Shown here piece by piece: positions 25,187-32,950 of a stretch of 64,000 bases of DNA. Where the stretch lies: positions 1 to 64,000 of the forward strand of contig CAYWMD010000007.1 of NCBI GenBank assembly GCA_964458575.1, written 5' to 3'. Made by a program: the position numbers and the translations under genes. Source of the stretch: CAYWMD01 sp964458575 (GTDB lineage Bacteria > Verrucomicrobiota > Verrucomicrobiia > Limisphaerales > JADLHS01). Position 1 is the first letter of the stretch; the number at the start of each line of letters is the position of its first letter. A model generated the notes under the pieces. That model made no database searches. It was not told the DNA's origin and saw nothing but the letters and a program-made list of their open reading frames with translations.

Positions 25187-26641
25187 ATGATAGATTCTGC
25201 CCACAGGTATTTTGACATGAACACAACCAATTCGTACCGCAATCTGCCCCAACTCGCGGGGCTCTGCACCATGGCTGATGCCATGAAGCCCGGCCTGTCC
25301 GTCGAGGAAAGCGTGCGCCGGCTGAAACGCCATCATTACGCGTTCAAGCGGCTGCACCAGATTTTCACCGCGCGCATCACCGCCGAACCGATTTACGAAC
25401 TCAAGATGGGCTTCAGCCTCCATGCGCACTTTTGTGCCGAACACGTGGCTGCCCTGCGCAAACGCGTCGGGGAAATGCGCGAACCACCCTTGGGCCTTGA
25501 AGCCGTGCCCGATCCGAACCTGGAGATTTTCTTCGACGAAATTCTCGGTGCGCCAACCACGGAAGAATTGCTGCTCGGCCTTTACGAGCGGGCGTTGCCG
25601 ATGCTGGAGCAGGCGTTGGAACAGCACCAGGCCGACACCAATCCGCTCGCGGATTCACCGTCGGTACGGCTGTGCCGGTTCGCGTTGCTGGAAATTGGCG
25701 ACATGGTGGAATTCGGCGCCAAATGCATCGCCAGCCTGGTGGATCGCCCGGCCCGCGAACGCACGGAGAGTTGGCTGGCGTTGCTGGACGATTGCCTGAT
25801 GGCCGCCGGCGAAATGGACGGGACACAAACTCCCAGCGGCAAGACCGTTGTGCGCCAGCATTCGGCCAAGCCCTACCAATACGATGGCACACCCAAGCGC
25901 GACGAACGTTTCCCCGATCCTTACAACATGGGTGTGAACGCCGAGGTGTTTCTCTACGACGAAAAATTCCCGCCGCAGCCCAAGACGCTGATGATGTTTT
26001 ACAAGCGGTTGCGCGAGATTGACGTGCCCGAAATGATGGCCAGCATCATCACCGAGACGCCGGACAAGCCATGGGAATATTACCGCGACATGACGCGCCA
26101 GCTTTGGGACGAGGCGCGCCACGCGATGATGGGCGAGGTCGGCTTTGCCAACTTGGAAGTGGACTGGCCGAAGCACGTCATGATCAACCACACCTGGGCC
26201 CTCGCGCTCAACACGCAACTCAAACCCATCGAGCGGCACGCGGTGCTGTATTTCATCGAACAAGGTTTGATGCCGAAGAATGGAAAAAGGTTCGAGTGGG
26301 AAGTGGGCGTTGCGTCGCAGGATCCGCTCGCGGCAGTGTTTCAGGACTACGATTGGGCGGATGAAGTCCTGCACGCGCGCGTCGGGCGCGACTGGTATTT
26401 GAAGGACTTTGCCAACCCGCAGGAGGCGGTGAAATACGGCGACGATTGCTGGTCGCGCGTTCTGATGAACTGGGAAAACTGGCGCACGCAGGGTCTCACG
26501 CAGCATCGCAACTGGTGGCCCGACGCTTACCGCGATGCCTGCAAGCACTGGGGCGTCGAACCCGACCCAGCCGTTCTAGCCTACAACACCACCTACGAAA
26601 CCGTGCGAGCCGATTTGAAGGAACTGACCGGCTCGGCGTGA
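25187..26641 (+). CDS. Ferritin-like (possible di-iron) conserved hypothetical protein
   Basis: The product has about 484 residues. Near residue 310, EYYRDMTRQLWDEARHAMMG carries an E-x6-D-E-A-R-H pattern, and near residue 398 DYDWADEVLHARVGRDWYL carries a second D-E-x2-H-A-R. Paired E-x-x-H motifs on long helices are the mark of ferritin-like di-iron or di-manganese proteins. An earlier segment, FSLHAHFCAEHVAALRKRV, adds a possible helix of the bundle. The fold suggests an oxidase, oxygenase or metal-storage role; none can be assigned. ATG codons at 25187 and 25217 are both plausible. It stands alone after the flippase and before a repeat-rich region. Confidence 0.6.
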   Translation: MIDSAHRYFDMNTTNSYRNLPQLAGLCTMADAMKPGLSVEESVRRLKRHHYAFKRLHQIFTARITAEPIYELKMGFSLHAHFCAEHVAALRKRVGEMREPPLGLEAVPDPNLEIFFDEILGAPTTEELLLGLYERALPMLEQALEQHQADTNPLADSPSVRLCRFALLEIGDMVEFGAKCIASLVDRPARERTESWLALLDDCLMAAGEMDGTQTPSGKTVVRQHSAKPYQYDGTPKRDERFPDPYNMGVNAEVFLYDEKFPPQPKTLMMFYKRLREIDVPEMMASIITETPDKPWEYYRDMTRQLWDEARHAMMGEVGFANLEVDWPKHVMINHTWALALNTQLKPIERHAVLYFIEQGLMPKNGKRFEWEVGVASQDPLAAVFQDYDWADEVLHARVGRDWYLKDFANPQEAVKYGDDCWSRVLMNWENWRTQGLTQHRNWWPDAYRDACKHWGVEPDPAVLAYNTTYETVRADLKELTGSA

Positions 26642-26693
26642 TTAACCGCGAAACAAGCGGAAGCAAACAATCGCAAACCGACGGACGACGATT

Positions 26694-26770
26694 CTCCCTC
26701 TCCCATCGGCCCGTCTAGTCGCGCCGGAGCGAGCGAAGGCGGACGGATGGGAGAGGGCCGGGGTGAGGGC
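26694..26770. repeat. CCCTCTCCC-type palindromic repeat, family C
   Basis: The arms CTCCCTCTCCCATC and GATGGGAGAGGG enclose about 45 bp and are followed by CGGGGTGAGGG. Related copies are at 28552-28590, 28640-28683 and 48301-48344. This is a widespread REP-like intergenic pattern and may act on mRNA ends. Confidence 0.65.
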
Positions 26771-26834
26771 GAGCGTCAGTAAGCAAGCGCGGCGAAACTG
26801 CAACTACAGAATACGCTAGATACGCGAAGATGTG

Positions 26835-26902
26835 TTGACGCGAATTTCACGAATTACCACGAATTGAATTCCATTCGCGACAATTCGCGTAATTCGCGTC
26901 AA
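26835..26902. repeat. Imperfect inverted repeat of GCGAATT units
   Basis: The arms begin and end with TTGACGCGAATT and AATTCGCGTCAA and contain further CACGAATT/AATTCGCG units, giving about 34-bp arms that meet near the EcoRI-like GAATTC centre. No reading frame is supported. With the other repeats it fills the 357-bp gene-free stretch 26642-26998. Confidence 0.55.
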
Positions 26903-26951
26903 AGGCTTTAATACACGGGCACCAACACTGGCGACTGTTCCCCGAAGTCTT

Positions 26952-27035
26952 AACCACGAAATACACGAACTACACGAAAATCGAAACAGGCACAGCTTCT
27001 ATGTCGCTTTCGTGTGTTTGGTGTATTTCGTGGTA
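26952..27035. repeat. Inverted pair of ACCACGAAATACAC repeats overlapping a gene end
   Basis: The left copy reads AACCACGAAATACACGAAC then TACACGAAAA. The right copy, inverted, ends in GTGTATTTCGTGGT at about 27021-27034. The right copy lies inside the last codons of the broken protease gene and gives its product the tail TTKYTKHTKAT. Confidence 0.6.
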
Positions 27036-27883
27036 ACTTCTCCGTAAACCAGCACCAACACCGCGGCCTGCTCGACTTCCTTCACCACGTCCTCAAATTT
27101 CTTTTCCTTCGTGTTCGGTTCTTTGAGCTTCGCGGCAACCTCGGGCACGGATTCCAGAAAGCTCAGGAGATAACTGCTCTTCACCGCGTAATTCACGTTC
27201 TCCGGCAGCGCCCCGCTCGCCGCCCGCGCCGCCCGCGCGCTCAACTTGGCCGCTACCACCCCCACCACGTTGCCCCGCTCGTCCACCAACGCCCCGCCCG
27301 AATTGCCCGGCTGCACCGGCACGCTGATCTGGAAATACCGCGCGTCATCCCCCGCGCCGGACAGCGACGCGATCTCGCCCTTGGCCAGCTTGGGCGCGAA
27401 CCCTTGCAAGCCGATGTTGGGAAAACCCACCGTGGCCACCGTGCCGCCCAACTTCACCCCGCGACTCGCCGCCACCGGCAACGCGGAAAACTTCCCCTCC
27501 GCCTTCAACAACGCCAGATCATTGGCCGCATCCACCTTCACCACCTTGACGGAAATCAAACCCGCGCTCGTGACCAAACGAATCTGCGTCGTGTCCTTGA
27601 CCACATGTTCGTTCGTAACTAGAAATCCATCTTCAGAAATAGAGAATCCCGAGCCACCGTTTGTGGGGCGGAAATCAGATGCGCTGGGGCCTGACGAATC
27701 TCTCGGCTTGAAGTCATGAGCCAACTAATACATCCAACCAAGTTTGATTTGCGCAGTTGCATCTCCCTTTTCGGCTTTGGCTTTTGTTTCCTCGAATGAT
27801 TCACCATCCCGCTCGGCGTTCAACTGACTACCCGCACAAAAAGCGAGCAGCAGAATCCCCGTTACGAACTTTTCCATTTTCAT
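26999..27883 (-). pseudogene. Sel1-repeat plus trypsin-like serine protease, interrupted by an in-frame stop
   Basis: The reading frame begins with a signal peptide (MEKFVTGILLLAFCAGSQLNA) and the first part of a Sel1 repeat (AKAEKGDATAQIKLGWMY). It then meets a TAG at 27725-27727 and continues in the same frame as a 240-residue trypsin-like domain. That domain has the catalytic His in FLVTNEHVV, Asp in AANDLALLKAEG and Ser in VQPGNSGGALVDE, so the triad is complete. Related proteins carry several Sel1 units before the protease; here only one partial unit remains, so both a deletion and a nonsense change are likely. The C-terminus reads into a dispersed repeat. A TTG restart after the stop would give a protease without export signal. 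A sequencing error at the TAG cannot be excluded. Confidence 0.6.
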
Positions 27884-27930
27884 GCCCATCATCATTATTT
27901 GAATCTGACTGGCTGGCAAGTGCTGCAATT

Positions 27931-28155
27931 CTAGCTGTCGCAACGCTGCCGGCGCCTTCGCAAAACGGCGGGTGCCTCATGCGGCGGAACAAATTCGATC
28001 TGGCTACGGGGCAGCCGCCGCATTTTCCCGTCTGCGGATTTTACGTCAAAGATTTGTGTGGCCTCGTCGAACCCTGCGAATTCACATATTTCTCCCGTGG
28101 CTTTTACTCGCAAATGCGGTTCGTAGGGAGTTCCCTGATTTGTTCTTTTTTTCAT
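27931..28155 (-). CDS. Small basic hypothetical protein
   Basis: The 74-residue product begins MKKRTNQGTPYEPHLRVK and has strand-like segments GEICEFAGFDEATQIFDV and KMRRLPRSQIEFVP, which could form a small beta-barrel. It ends with a basic tail RRRRQRC. ATG 28155 is preceded at a good distance by GGGAGA, which supports this start over upstream codons. The local base composition is clearly more AT-rich than the surroundings, a sign of possible transfer. It precedes the broken protease on the same strand by about 48 bp. Function not recognised. Confidence 0.5.
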   Translation of the reverse strand: MKKRTNQGTPYEPHLRVKATGEICEFAGFDEATQIFDVKSADGKMRRLPRSQIEFVPPHEAPAVLRRRRQRCDS

Positions 28156-28384
28156 CGATTTCTCTCCCTTGCAGCCCTTGTGCCAGAATTTGACACTTCT
28201 AAAATCATGTGGTTTCACCGTGATAACTTGCGCGATCAATTGCGTCAGATCCGTCATCTGATACTACAAACTGTCAGGGTGCTACTCGATCAACAGCTAA
28301 AGTAGCCCGTATTATCATAGCTGCGTCTTTGCAAGCAACCTGAACCAAATAGCCGTTTCTCAACGAGCCGCCTTCGCCGAAACC

Positions 28385-28500
28385 GAAAGCGGTGCTAAAG
28401 ACACGCGCAGTCCAAACGCTTCGCGACTGCCGGGCGTCCTCAAACTTCGCGAAGCGTCTGGAGTGCGGCGCGTTCACCGCCGCTTTTTTGGAGTCGCGTG
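28385..28500. repeat. Palindromic element with terminator-like hairpin
   Basis: The left end (GAAAGCGGTG, then GCGCAGTCCAAACGCTTCGC) is repeated inverted at the right end (GCGAAGCGTCTGGAGTGCGG, then CGCCGCTTTTTT). Within the right arm GCGGCG-6-CCGCCGC followed by six T at 28465-28489 has the form of an intrinsic terminator on the plus strand. It may be a REP element that doubles as a terminator. Confidence 0.5.
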
Positions 28501-28551
28501 ACAGTATTTGCCGGACGGGGATTAGCAGAAGTATGAACAGACGATGGCTGT

Positions 28552-28590
28552 TCCCTCTCCCTCAGGGAGAGGGTCAGGGTGAGGGTGAAT
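28552..28590. repeat. CCCTCTCCC-type repeat, family C
   Basis: CCCTCTCCCTCAGGGAGAGGG is an almost loopless palindrome followed by TCAGGGTGAGGG. It is the most compact of the family C copies. Confidence 0.65.
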
Positions 28591-28639
28591 CGAGCGCAGC
28601 GGGTTGATCTTTTCAAGAAGACGTCATGTTACCGAAAAC

Positions 28640-28683
28640 ACTCCCTCACTCCAGCCCTCTCCCGCTGGGAGAGGAAGAGTCGT
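28640..28683. repeat. CCCTCTCCC-type repeat, family C, inverted relative to the previous copy
   Basis: CTCCCTCACTCCAGCCCTCTCCC followed by GCTGGGAGAGG. It lies 50 bp from the previous copy in opposite orientation, so the two together can form a larger hairpin. Confidence 0.6.
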
Positions 28684-28772
28684 TCGCTGGTTTCTTGAAA
28701 TGTCTTGCGACCGCGCTTGCCGGCTCGGTCGTGCGGTCTTGAAGCACGGCGCCAGCCCGCTATCCTCCCGCC

Positions 28773-29972
28773 ATGAGAATGGCCCGATGCCTAAAATGTC
28801 TTTTCCGTGCCGCCGCGCTGCTGCCTTTCCTTGCCGTCGAAATCCTCGCCGCGGAAAACTTCTTCCCCATCATGCCGTGGGACAACCCGCCGAATGATCC
28901 CAAAGTGCTCCGTGAATTGCGCGAGTGCGGATTTACCATCGCCGGGTTTGTCCCGCCAAAAACGCTGGACGCCTGCCGTGCGGCAGGCTTGAAGGCCATC
29001 GTGAAAGACCCGCGCGCCATGTCGCTTGATTGGAAGCAATTTGACGAAGTCGCTGCTTGGACCAATCTCGTAAGTCTGGTCGCCGAGGTCGGCAAGCATC
29101 CGGCGTTGTTTGGCTACTATCTGCGCGATGAGCCCAGCGCGGACATGTTTTACGGACTGGGGCGCGCTTCGACGTTGCTGCGCGATTTGTCGCCCGGCAA
29201 ATGGCCTTACATCAATTTGTTTCCGAATTACGCCAGCCGCGAGCAACTGGGCACGGCCACATACGCTGAACACCTTGATGAGTATGTGGCGAAATGTCAT
29301 CCGCCGATCATCAGCTACGACCATTACGCGTTGATGAACGGCGGCAAGCTGCGCGAAGGTTACTGGCTCAACCTTGAGCAAATCCGCACGCTCGCACTGA
29401 AGCACGAGCTGCCTTTTTGGAACATCGTCCTCAGCACGGCGCATTACGATTACCGCGTGCCGACCGACGCTGATTTCCGCTTTCAGATTTACAGCACGCT
29501 GGCCTATGGCGGGAAGGGCATCAGTTACTTCGTGTATTTCGGCACCAAATGGAATCCGGACACCAGCGCGCTGGACCTGAACGGCAAACGCACGGCCATT
29601 TGGTATCGGATGCAATCCGTCAACCGCCAGGTCCACAAACTCGCGCCCACGTTGCTCGCCTTGCGTTCCGATGCCGTCTATCATTTCGGCCAACCGCCGA
29701 CCGGCTGCCAGAGTCCGCCGCCGACCAGTCTCGTCTCAAGCATCAACAACACGAATTTCATGGCCGGCGATTTCACGCATCACAACGGAACACGCTACGT
29801 GATGATCATGAACAAGGATTTCACCTATTCTCACGTTTGCGAACCGCAATTTCGCGCGCCGCCCAAACGGATTCGCTGTGTTTCGGCGCAGACCGGCAGA
29901 CTCGTGCCATTCAAGGACGAACAAACCTGGATTGCGCCGGGGGCAGGCGTGCTGCTCAGGCTGGAGGAATAA
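28773..29972 (+). CDS. Exported glycoside-hydrolase-like (TIM-barrel) protein
   Basis: The 399-residue protein begins with a signal peptide (CLFRAAALLPFLAVEILAA). The barrel part reads like secreted beta-galactosidase-type hydrolases of Planctomycetes and Verrucomicrobia: FFPIMPWDNPPND, REL-ECGFTIAGFV, a YYLRDEPSADMF strand with a candidate catalytic Glu in RDEP, IISYDHYALM, and YGGKGISYFVYFG near the barrel end. A small beta-domain closes the protein (RYVMIMNKDF, APGAGVLLRLEE). No family number can be fixed by eye. It is flanked by repeats on both sides and has no operon partner. Confidence 0.6.
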   Translation: MRMARCLKCLFRAAALLPFLAVEILAAENFFPIMPWDNPPNDPKVLRELRECGFTIAGFVPPKTLDACRAAGLKAIVKDPRAMSLDWKQFDEVAAWTNLVSLVAEVGKHPALFGYYLRDEPSADMFYGLGRASTLLRDLSPGKWPYINLFPNYASREQLGTATYAEHLDEYVAKCHPPIISYDHYALMNGGKLREGYWLNLEQIRTLALKHELPFWNIVLSTAHYDYRVPTDADFRFQIYSTLAYGGKGISYFVYFGTKWNPDTSALDLNGKRTAIWYRMQSVNRQVHKLAPTLLALRSDAVYHFGQPPTGCQSPPPTSLVSSINNTNFMAGDFTHHNGTRYVMIMNKDFTYSHVCEPQFRAPPKRIRCVSAQTGRLVPFKDEQTWIAPGAGVLLRLEE

Positions 29973-30000
29973 GCGGGTGTGACCGGAAGGCGGTCATGGG

Positions 30001-30243
30001 CTGTAGCGGCGGCCATCTTGGCTGCCGTAGAGTGCGCGCGTCCCGCCGCACGGACAACGCTCGCCCCGTGAGATAGACGACGGAAGCCTGGATACAGGGC
30101 GGGGCCACCATATCTCACGGGGCGAGCGAAAGTCCAAACGATTCCAAAACTCACATTCGCGTTTGGTGAATGAATGCGCGTGGCCATTGCCGCCGGGCGG
30201 GACGCGCCGGCTTTACGGCAGGCCGGGAGGCCCGCCGCCACTC
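30001..30243. repeat. Composite palindromic element, family A diverged
   Basis: The left end has CTGTAGCGGCGGCC, GGCTGCCGTAGAG and CGCGTCCCGCCGC. The right end has the inverted counterpart GCCGCCGGGCGGGACGCGCC, then GGCTTTACGGCAGGC and CCCGCCGCCAC. The right end forms the last codons of the gene at 30213. A second perfect inverted repeat is nested inside it. Confidence 0.6.
30058..30128. repeat. Perfect 18-bp inverted repeat nested in the family A element
   Basis: CGCTCGCCCCGTGAGATA at 30058-30075 is repeated inverted at 30111-30128, with a 35-bp spacer. It is sharper than the outer arms, as expected for a more recent insertion into an older element. Confidence 0.7.
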
Positions 30244-31112
30244 TGACCGCCGCATCCGGTCATACCGCGATTGAGCGGGCTTAGTGTCCCGAACGGACTC
30301 GCGGCGGTCAGCTTTCCCAGATCGCCGCCTTGGAAAAGTTTCAGGTATTCCTCAGATTGCAAGAGGTGCTGATACGGATGCGCCTTGTCCCGTTGCACCA
30401 GGAATTTCAGTTCCTCCAGGTCTTCGGACCAGCGGACGCCGTTGAAGAATTCAGCGCCGGCGAATTGAGTCTTATACAGTGCCCGTTCGGAATAACACGT
30501 GCCGAGGTAAATGTGTTGAAATCCGCGCTCGGCAAATAATGTCACCGCCGTGGTCATCATGAACATGCCGAGATTGCGTTGGAAGTAGTTCAGGTCGTAG
30601 AACCCGTAGTAATAGAAGGCGAGCGATCTTTTGCTTCCGTCCTGGCATTGGCCGGGGGTGGGTTCGCCCTCCAGGTAAAGCGCCGCCACGCCGATTTCGA
30701 CGCCTGTCTGTGCGTCTGTGAATACGAGCAGGTGGGAAATGACCGGCGCATCGAACAGGCCATCCAGTCGCTCGAAGCTCATCACGTCCGCGCCGAATTT
30801 GGCGTCGGCGTAGCTCTTGAAGAACTGACGACGTTCCGGTGTGTAGTCGAACTCCGCTCGCGGCACCAGCCGGGACTGAATGCCTTCGCCCTTGCGCAGA
30901 ATCCGGCGGTTTTCCGATGACGCTTTGAAATCCGCCAGTTTGATCCGGATGTTCCGGCACAAATAGAAGCGGTCGAGATGGCGCGATGCGGGCAGGAAGC
31001 CCCGGTTGAAAAGGTCAGCCGGTGATTCGCCGGCTTCGGGCAACGCCCAGATGACGTAAGGATAAAGATAGTGGCCGTAATCGGATTTGGCCTCGGAGAA
31101 CAGCAGCTTCAT
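30213..31112 (-). CDS. Arginyl-tRNA-protein transferase-like (GNAT-fold) protein
   Basis: The 299-residue protein resembles the C-terminal catalytic half of bacterial Ate1/Bpt-type aminoacyl-tRNA-protein transferases. Segments include YPYVIWALPEAGESPADLFN, GFLPASRHLDRFYLC, AFYYYGFYDLNYFQRNLGMF and HIYLGTCYSERALYKTQFAG, the last typical of the acetyl-CoA-like fold used to transfer an amino acid from tRNA. Such enzymes tag proteins for degradation, but a simple GNAT role is possible. The last residues (MTGCGGQSGGGPPGLP) are encoded by the arm of a dispersed palindromic repeat, so the natural stop has probably been lost and replaced. It is transcribed away from the ABC transporter. Confidence 0.6.
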   Translation of the reverse strand: MKLLFSEAKSDYGHYLYPYVIWALPEAGESPADLFNRGFLPASRHLDRFYLCRNIRIKLADFKASSENRRILRKGEGIQSRLVPRAEFDYTPERRQFFKSYADAKFGADVMSFERLDGLFDAPVISHLLVFTDAQTGVEIGVAALYLEGEPTPGQCQDGSKRSLAFYYYGFYDLNYFQRNLGMFMMTTAVTLFAERGFQHIYLGTCYSERALYKTQFAGAEFFNGVRWSEDLEELKFLVQRDKAHPYQHLLQSEEYLKLFQGGDLGKLTAASPFGTLSPLNRGMTGCGGQSGGGPPGLP

Positions 31113-31187
31113 TTGTGTCGGGCGGACTTGTAGCAGTCCCGGCGACGCGGCTCAATTTGTTTTGCGGAGGGAATTCGAGCGCCTGCC

Positions 31188-31372
31188 GTAGCGGCGGACG
31201 TCCCGTCTGCCGTGGAGGGTGTGCATCCTGCCGCCCGGGCCAAGCGACCACACGTTGGTTGATACACACAAGTTCCCGCGGACTTGGTTTCGCGCATGGT
31301 TCTTGCCGCCGGGCTGGAAGCCGCGGCTCTACGGCAGGCCAGAGGCCCACCACTACATTGACCGCTACTTTC
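31188..31372. repeat. Dispersed palindromic element, family A
   Basis: The landmarks match the copy inside pepSY: GCGGCGGACGTCCCGTCTGC, GTGCATCCTGCCG, CCGCCGGGCTGGAAGCC and GGCTCTACGGCAGGC, in the same order and with similar spacing, while the interior differs. With short flanks it fills the 353-bp gene-free region 31113-31465. A TTGACA near 31398 could belong to the promoter of the transporter gene, but no good -10 box was found. Confidence 0.7.
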
Positions 31373-31465
31373 AGTCGCAGGCGGGCCGAGTTTCCCTGTT
31401 GACATTTTTGACGCTTGAGGCACTTACAAACGGCGTTGACCCAATGCCGTTCGCATGAACGTGAG

Positions 31466-32950
31466 ATGAAGATGAAGTTACGCAGGCGGGCGCTCGCCCT
31501 GTTGGCGGGCCTCGCCGTTTTTCCCGCCGCGCAGGCCGAGGATGCCCTGCAACGAATCCAGAAGAGCGGCGTGCTCAAATGGGGGGCGGATGCCGAAGGC
31601 GGCGCGCCGTATGTTTTTCCCGACCCGCAAAAGCCCGAGCACTTGATCGGCTTCGAGGTGGACCTGGCCGAGGCCCTGGCGCGCAAGCTCGGTGTGCGCG
31701 CCGAGCTAGTGCAAAACCAGTGGGACGGTTTGGTGCCGGCGCTGCAACGCGGCAACTTCGACATTGTCCTAAACGGCCTGGAAATCACGGAGGAACATCG
31801 CCGGGAAATCGCGATGTCGCGGCCTTACTATGCCTACGCCCAGCAAATCGTCACCCGCAAGGAGACGACCGGGTTGGAGCGGCTTGCTGATTTGAAGGGC
31901 AAGGTCGTCGGCACGTTGTCCGCCACGGCCGCGCAACGGTTGCTCGAAAAACTCGGTGGTGTGGACGTGCGCGCTTATCCCGGCCAGGTGGACCCGTTTA
32001 GGGATTTGAACAACAAGCGACTGGACGCGGTGTTGATTGATCTGCCCATCGTCATTTACTACCTGCAAAAGGAGCCGAACCTCAAACGTTCCGGCGAACC
32101 GCTCGCGGTGGGCTACTACGGCATCGGCGTGCGCAAACAGGACCCGGCGTTGCTGGCCGCGCTCAACCAGGCGCTCGTCGAATTGCAGGCCGACGGCACG
32201 TTGGAGAAAATTTACGCCCGGTTCAATCTTTGGGACGCGAATCAGGCAAAGCTGGCGGAATACCGGGAGGAGAAACTGGCGGATCACAAACGCATTTCCA
32301 CTTTGCGCGAATGGCGCACCTTCCTCCCGCTTCTGCTGAAAGGCGCACTGGTCACCGTCGAGATTTCCTGCCTCTCCATGATGATCGCAGTCGCGCTTGG
32401 GCTGTTGCTCGCCTTGATTCGGCTGTACGCCGTGGCTCCGCTGCGCTGGTGCGCGCTGGCGTATGTGGAAGTCATGCGGGGCACGCCGCTGTTGATTCAG
32501 CTGTACCTGATTTACTATGGCCTGCCGAACATCGGCATCAAATTCAATGCGTTTGCCGCGGCGGTGATCGGACTCGGATTGAATTACGCCGCCTACGAAG
32601 CGGAAAATTACCGGGCCGGCATTCAGGGTGTGCCGCGCGGGCAGATGGAAGCGGCGATGTCGTTGGGCATGACGCGCCTGCTGGCCTTGCGGCGCATTGT
32701 CATTCCGCAAGCGGTGCGGTTGGTGATTCCGCCGGTCACCAACGACTTCATCGCGTTGTTCAAGGATTCGTCGCTGGTCTCGGTCATCACCATGGTCGAA
32801 CTCACCAAGGTCTATGGCATGTTGGCCAACACCACGTATGATTACCTCGGCCTGGGTTTGATGACGGCCGCGCTTTACTTCGGACTGGGGTATCCAGCGT
32901 CCCTGTTTGCCCGGCGTCTGGAAAAGAAACTGCACTATGATCACCGTTAA
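31466..32950 (+). CDS. Polar amino-acid ABC transporter, substrate-binding and permease fusion
   Basis: The 494-residue protein fuses two usually separate parts. A signal peptide (ALALLAGLAVFPAAQA) leads into a GlnH-like binding domain (about 25-265: LKWGADAEGGAPYVF, GFEVDLAEALARKLG, DIVLNGLEITEEHRR, LDAVLIDLPIVIYYL). This is followed by a GlnP-like permease (about 290-490) with the EAA loop YRAGIQGVPRGQMEAAMSLGM and EVMRGTPLLIQLYLIYY. Such fusions are known in the polar amino-acid family. Ligand probably glutamine or another polar amino acid. ATG 31466 begins the signal peptide. The end overlaps the ATPase gene by 14 bp, so the importer is complete as a two-gene operon. Confidence 0.85.
   Translation: MKMKLRRRALALLAGLAVFPAAQAEDALQRIQKSGVLKWGADAEGGAPYVFPDPQKPEHLIGFEVDLAEALARKLGVRAELVQNQWDGLVPALQRGNFDIVLNGLEITEEHRREIAMSRPYYAYAQQIVTRKETTGLERLADLKGKVVGTLSATAAQRLLEKLGGVDVRAYPGQVDPFRDLNNKRLDAVLIDLPIVIYYLQKEPNLKRSGEPLAVGYYGIGVRKQDPALLAALNQALVELQADGTLEKIYARFNLWDANQAKLAEYREEKLADHKRISTLREWRTFLPLLLKGALVTVEISCLSMMIAVALGLLLALIRLYAVAPLRWCALAYVEVMRGTPLLIQLYLIYYGLPNIGIKFNAFAAAVIGLGLNYAAYEAENYRAGIQGVPRGQMEAAMSLGMTRLLALRRIVIPQAVRLVIPPVTNDFIALFKDSSLVSVITMVELTKVYGMLANTTYDYLGLGLMTAALYFGLGYPASLFARRLEKKLHYDHR

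Larger units (their letters stand above)
28156..28772. other. 617-bp gene-free region with repeats
   Basis: The left 150 bp are AT-rich and contain no gene that I can support. The rest is occupied by one palindromic element and two family C repeats, listed separately. The promoter of the glycosidase-like gene at 28773 must lie in the right end, but I see no clear -35/-10 pair. Confidence 0.5.
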
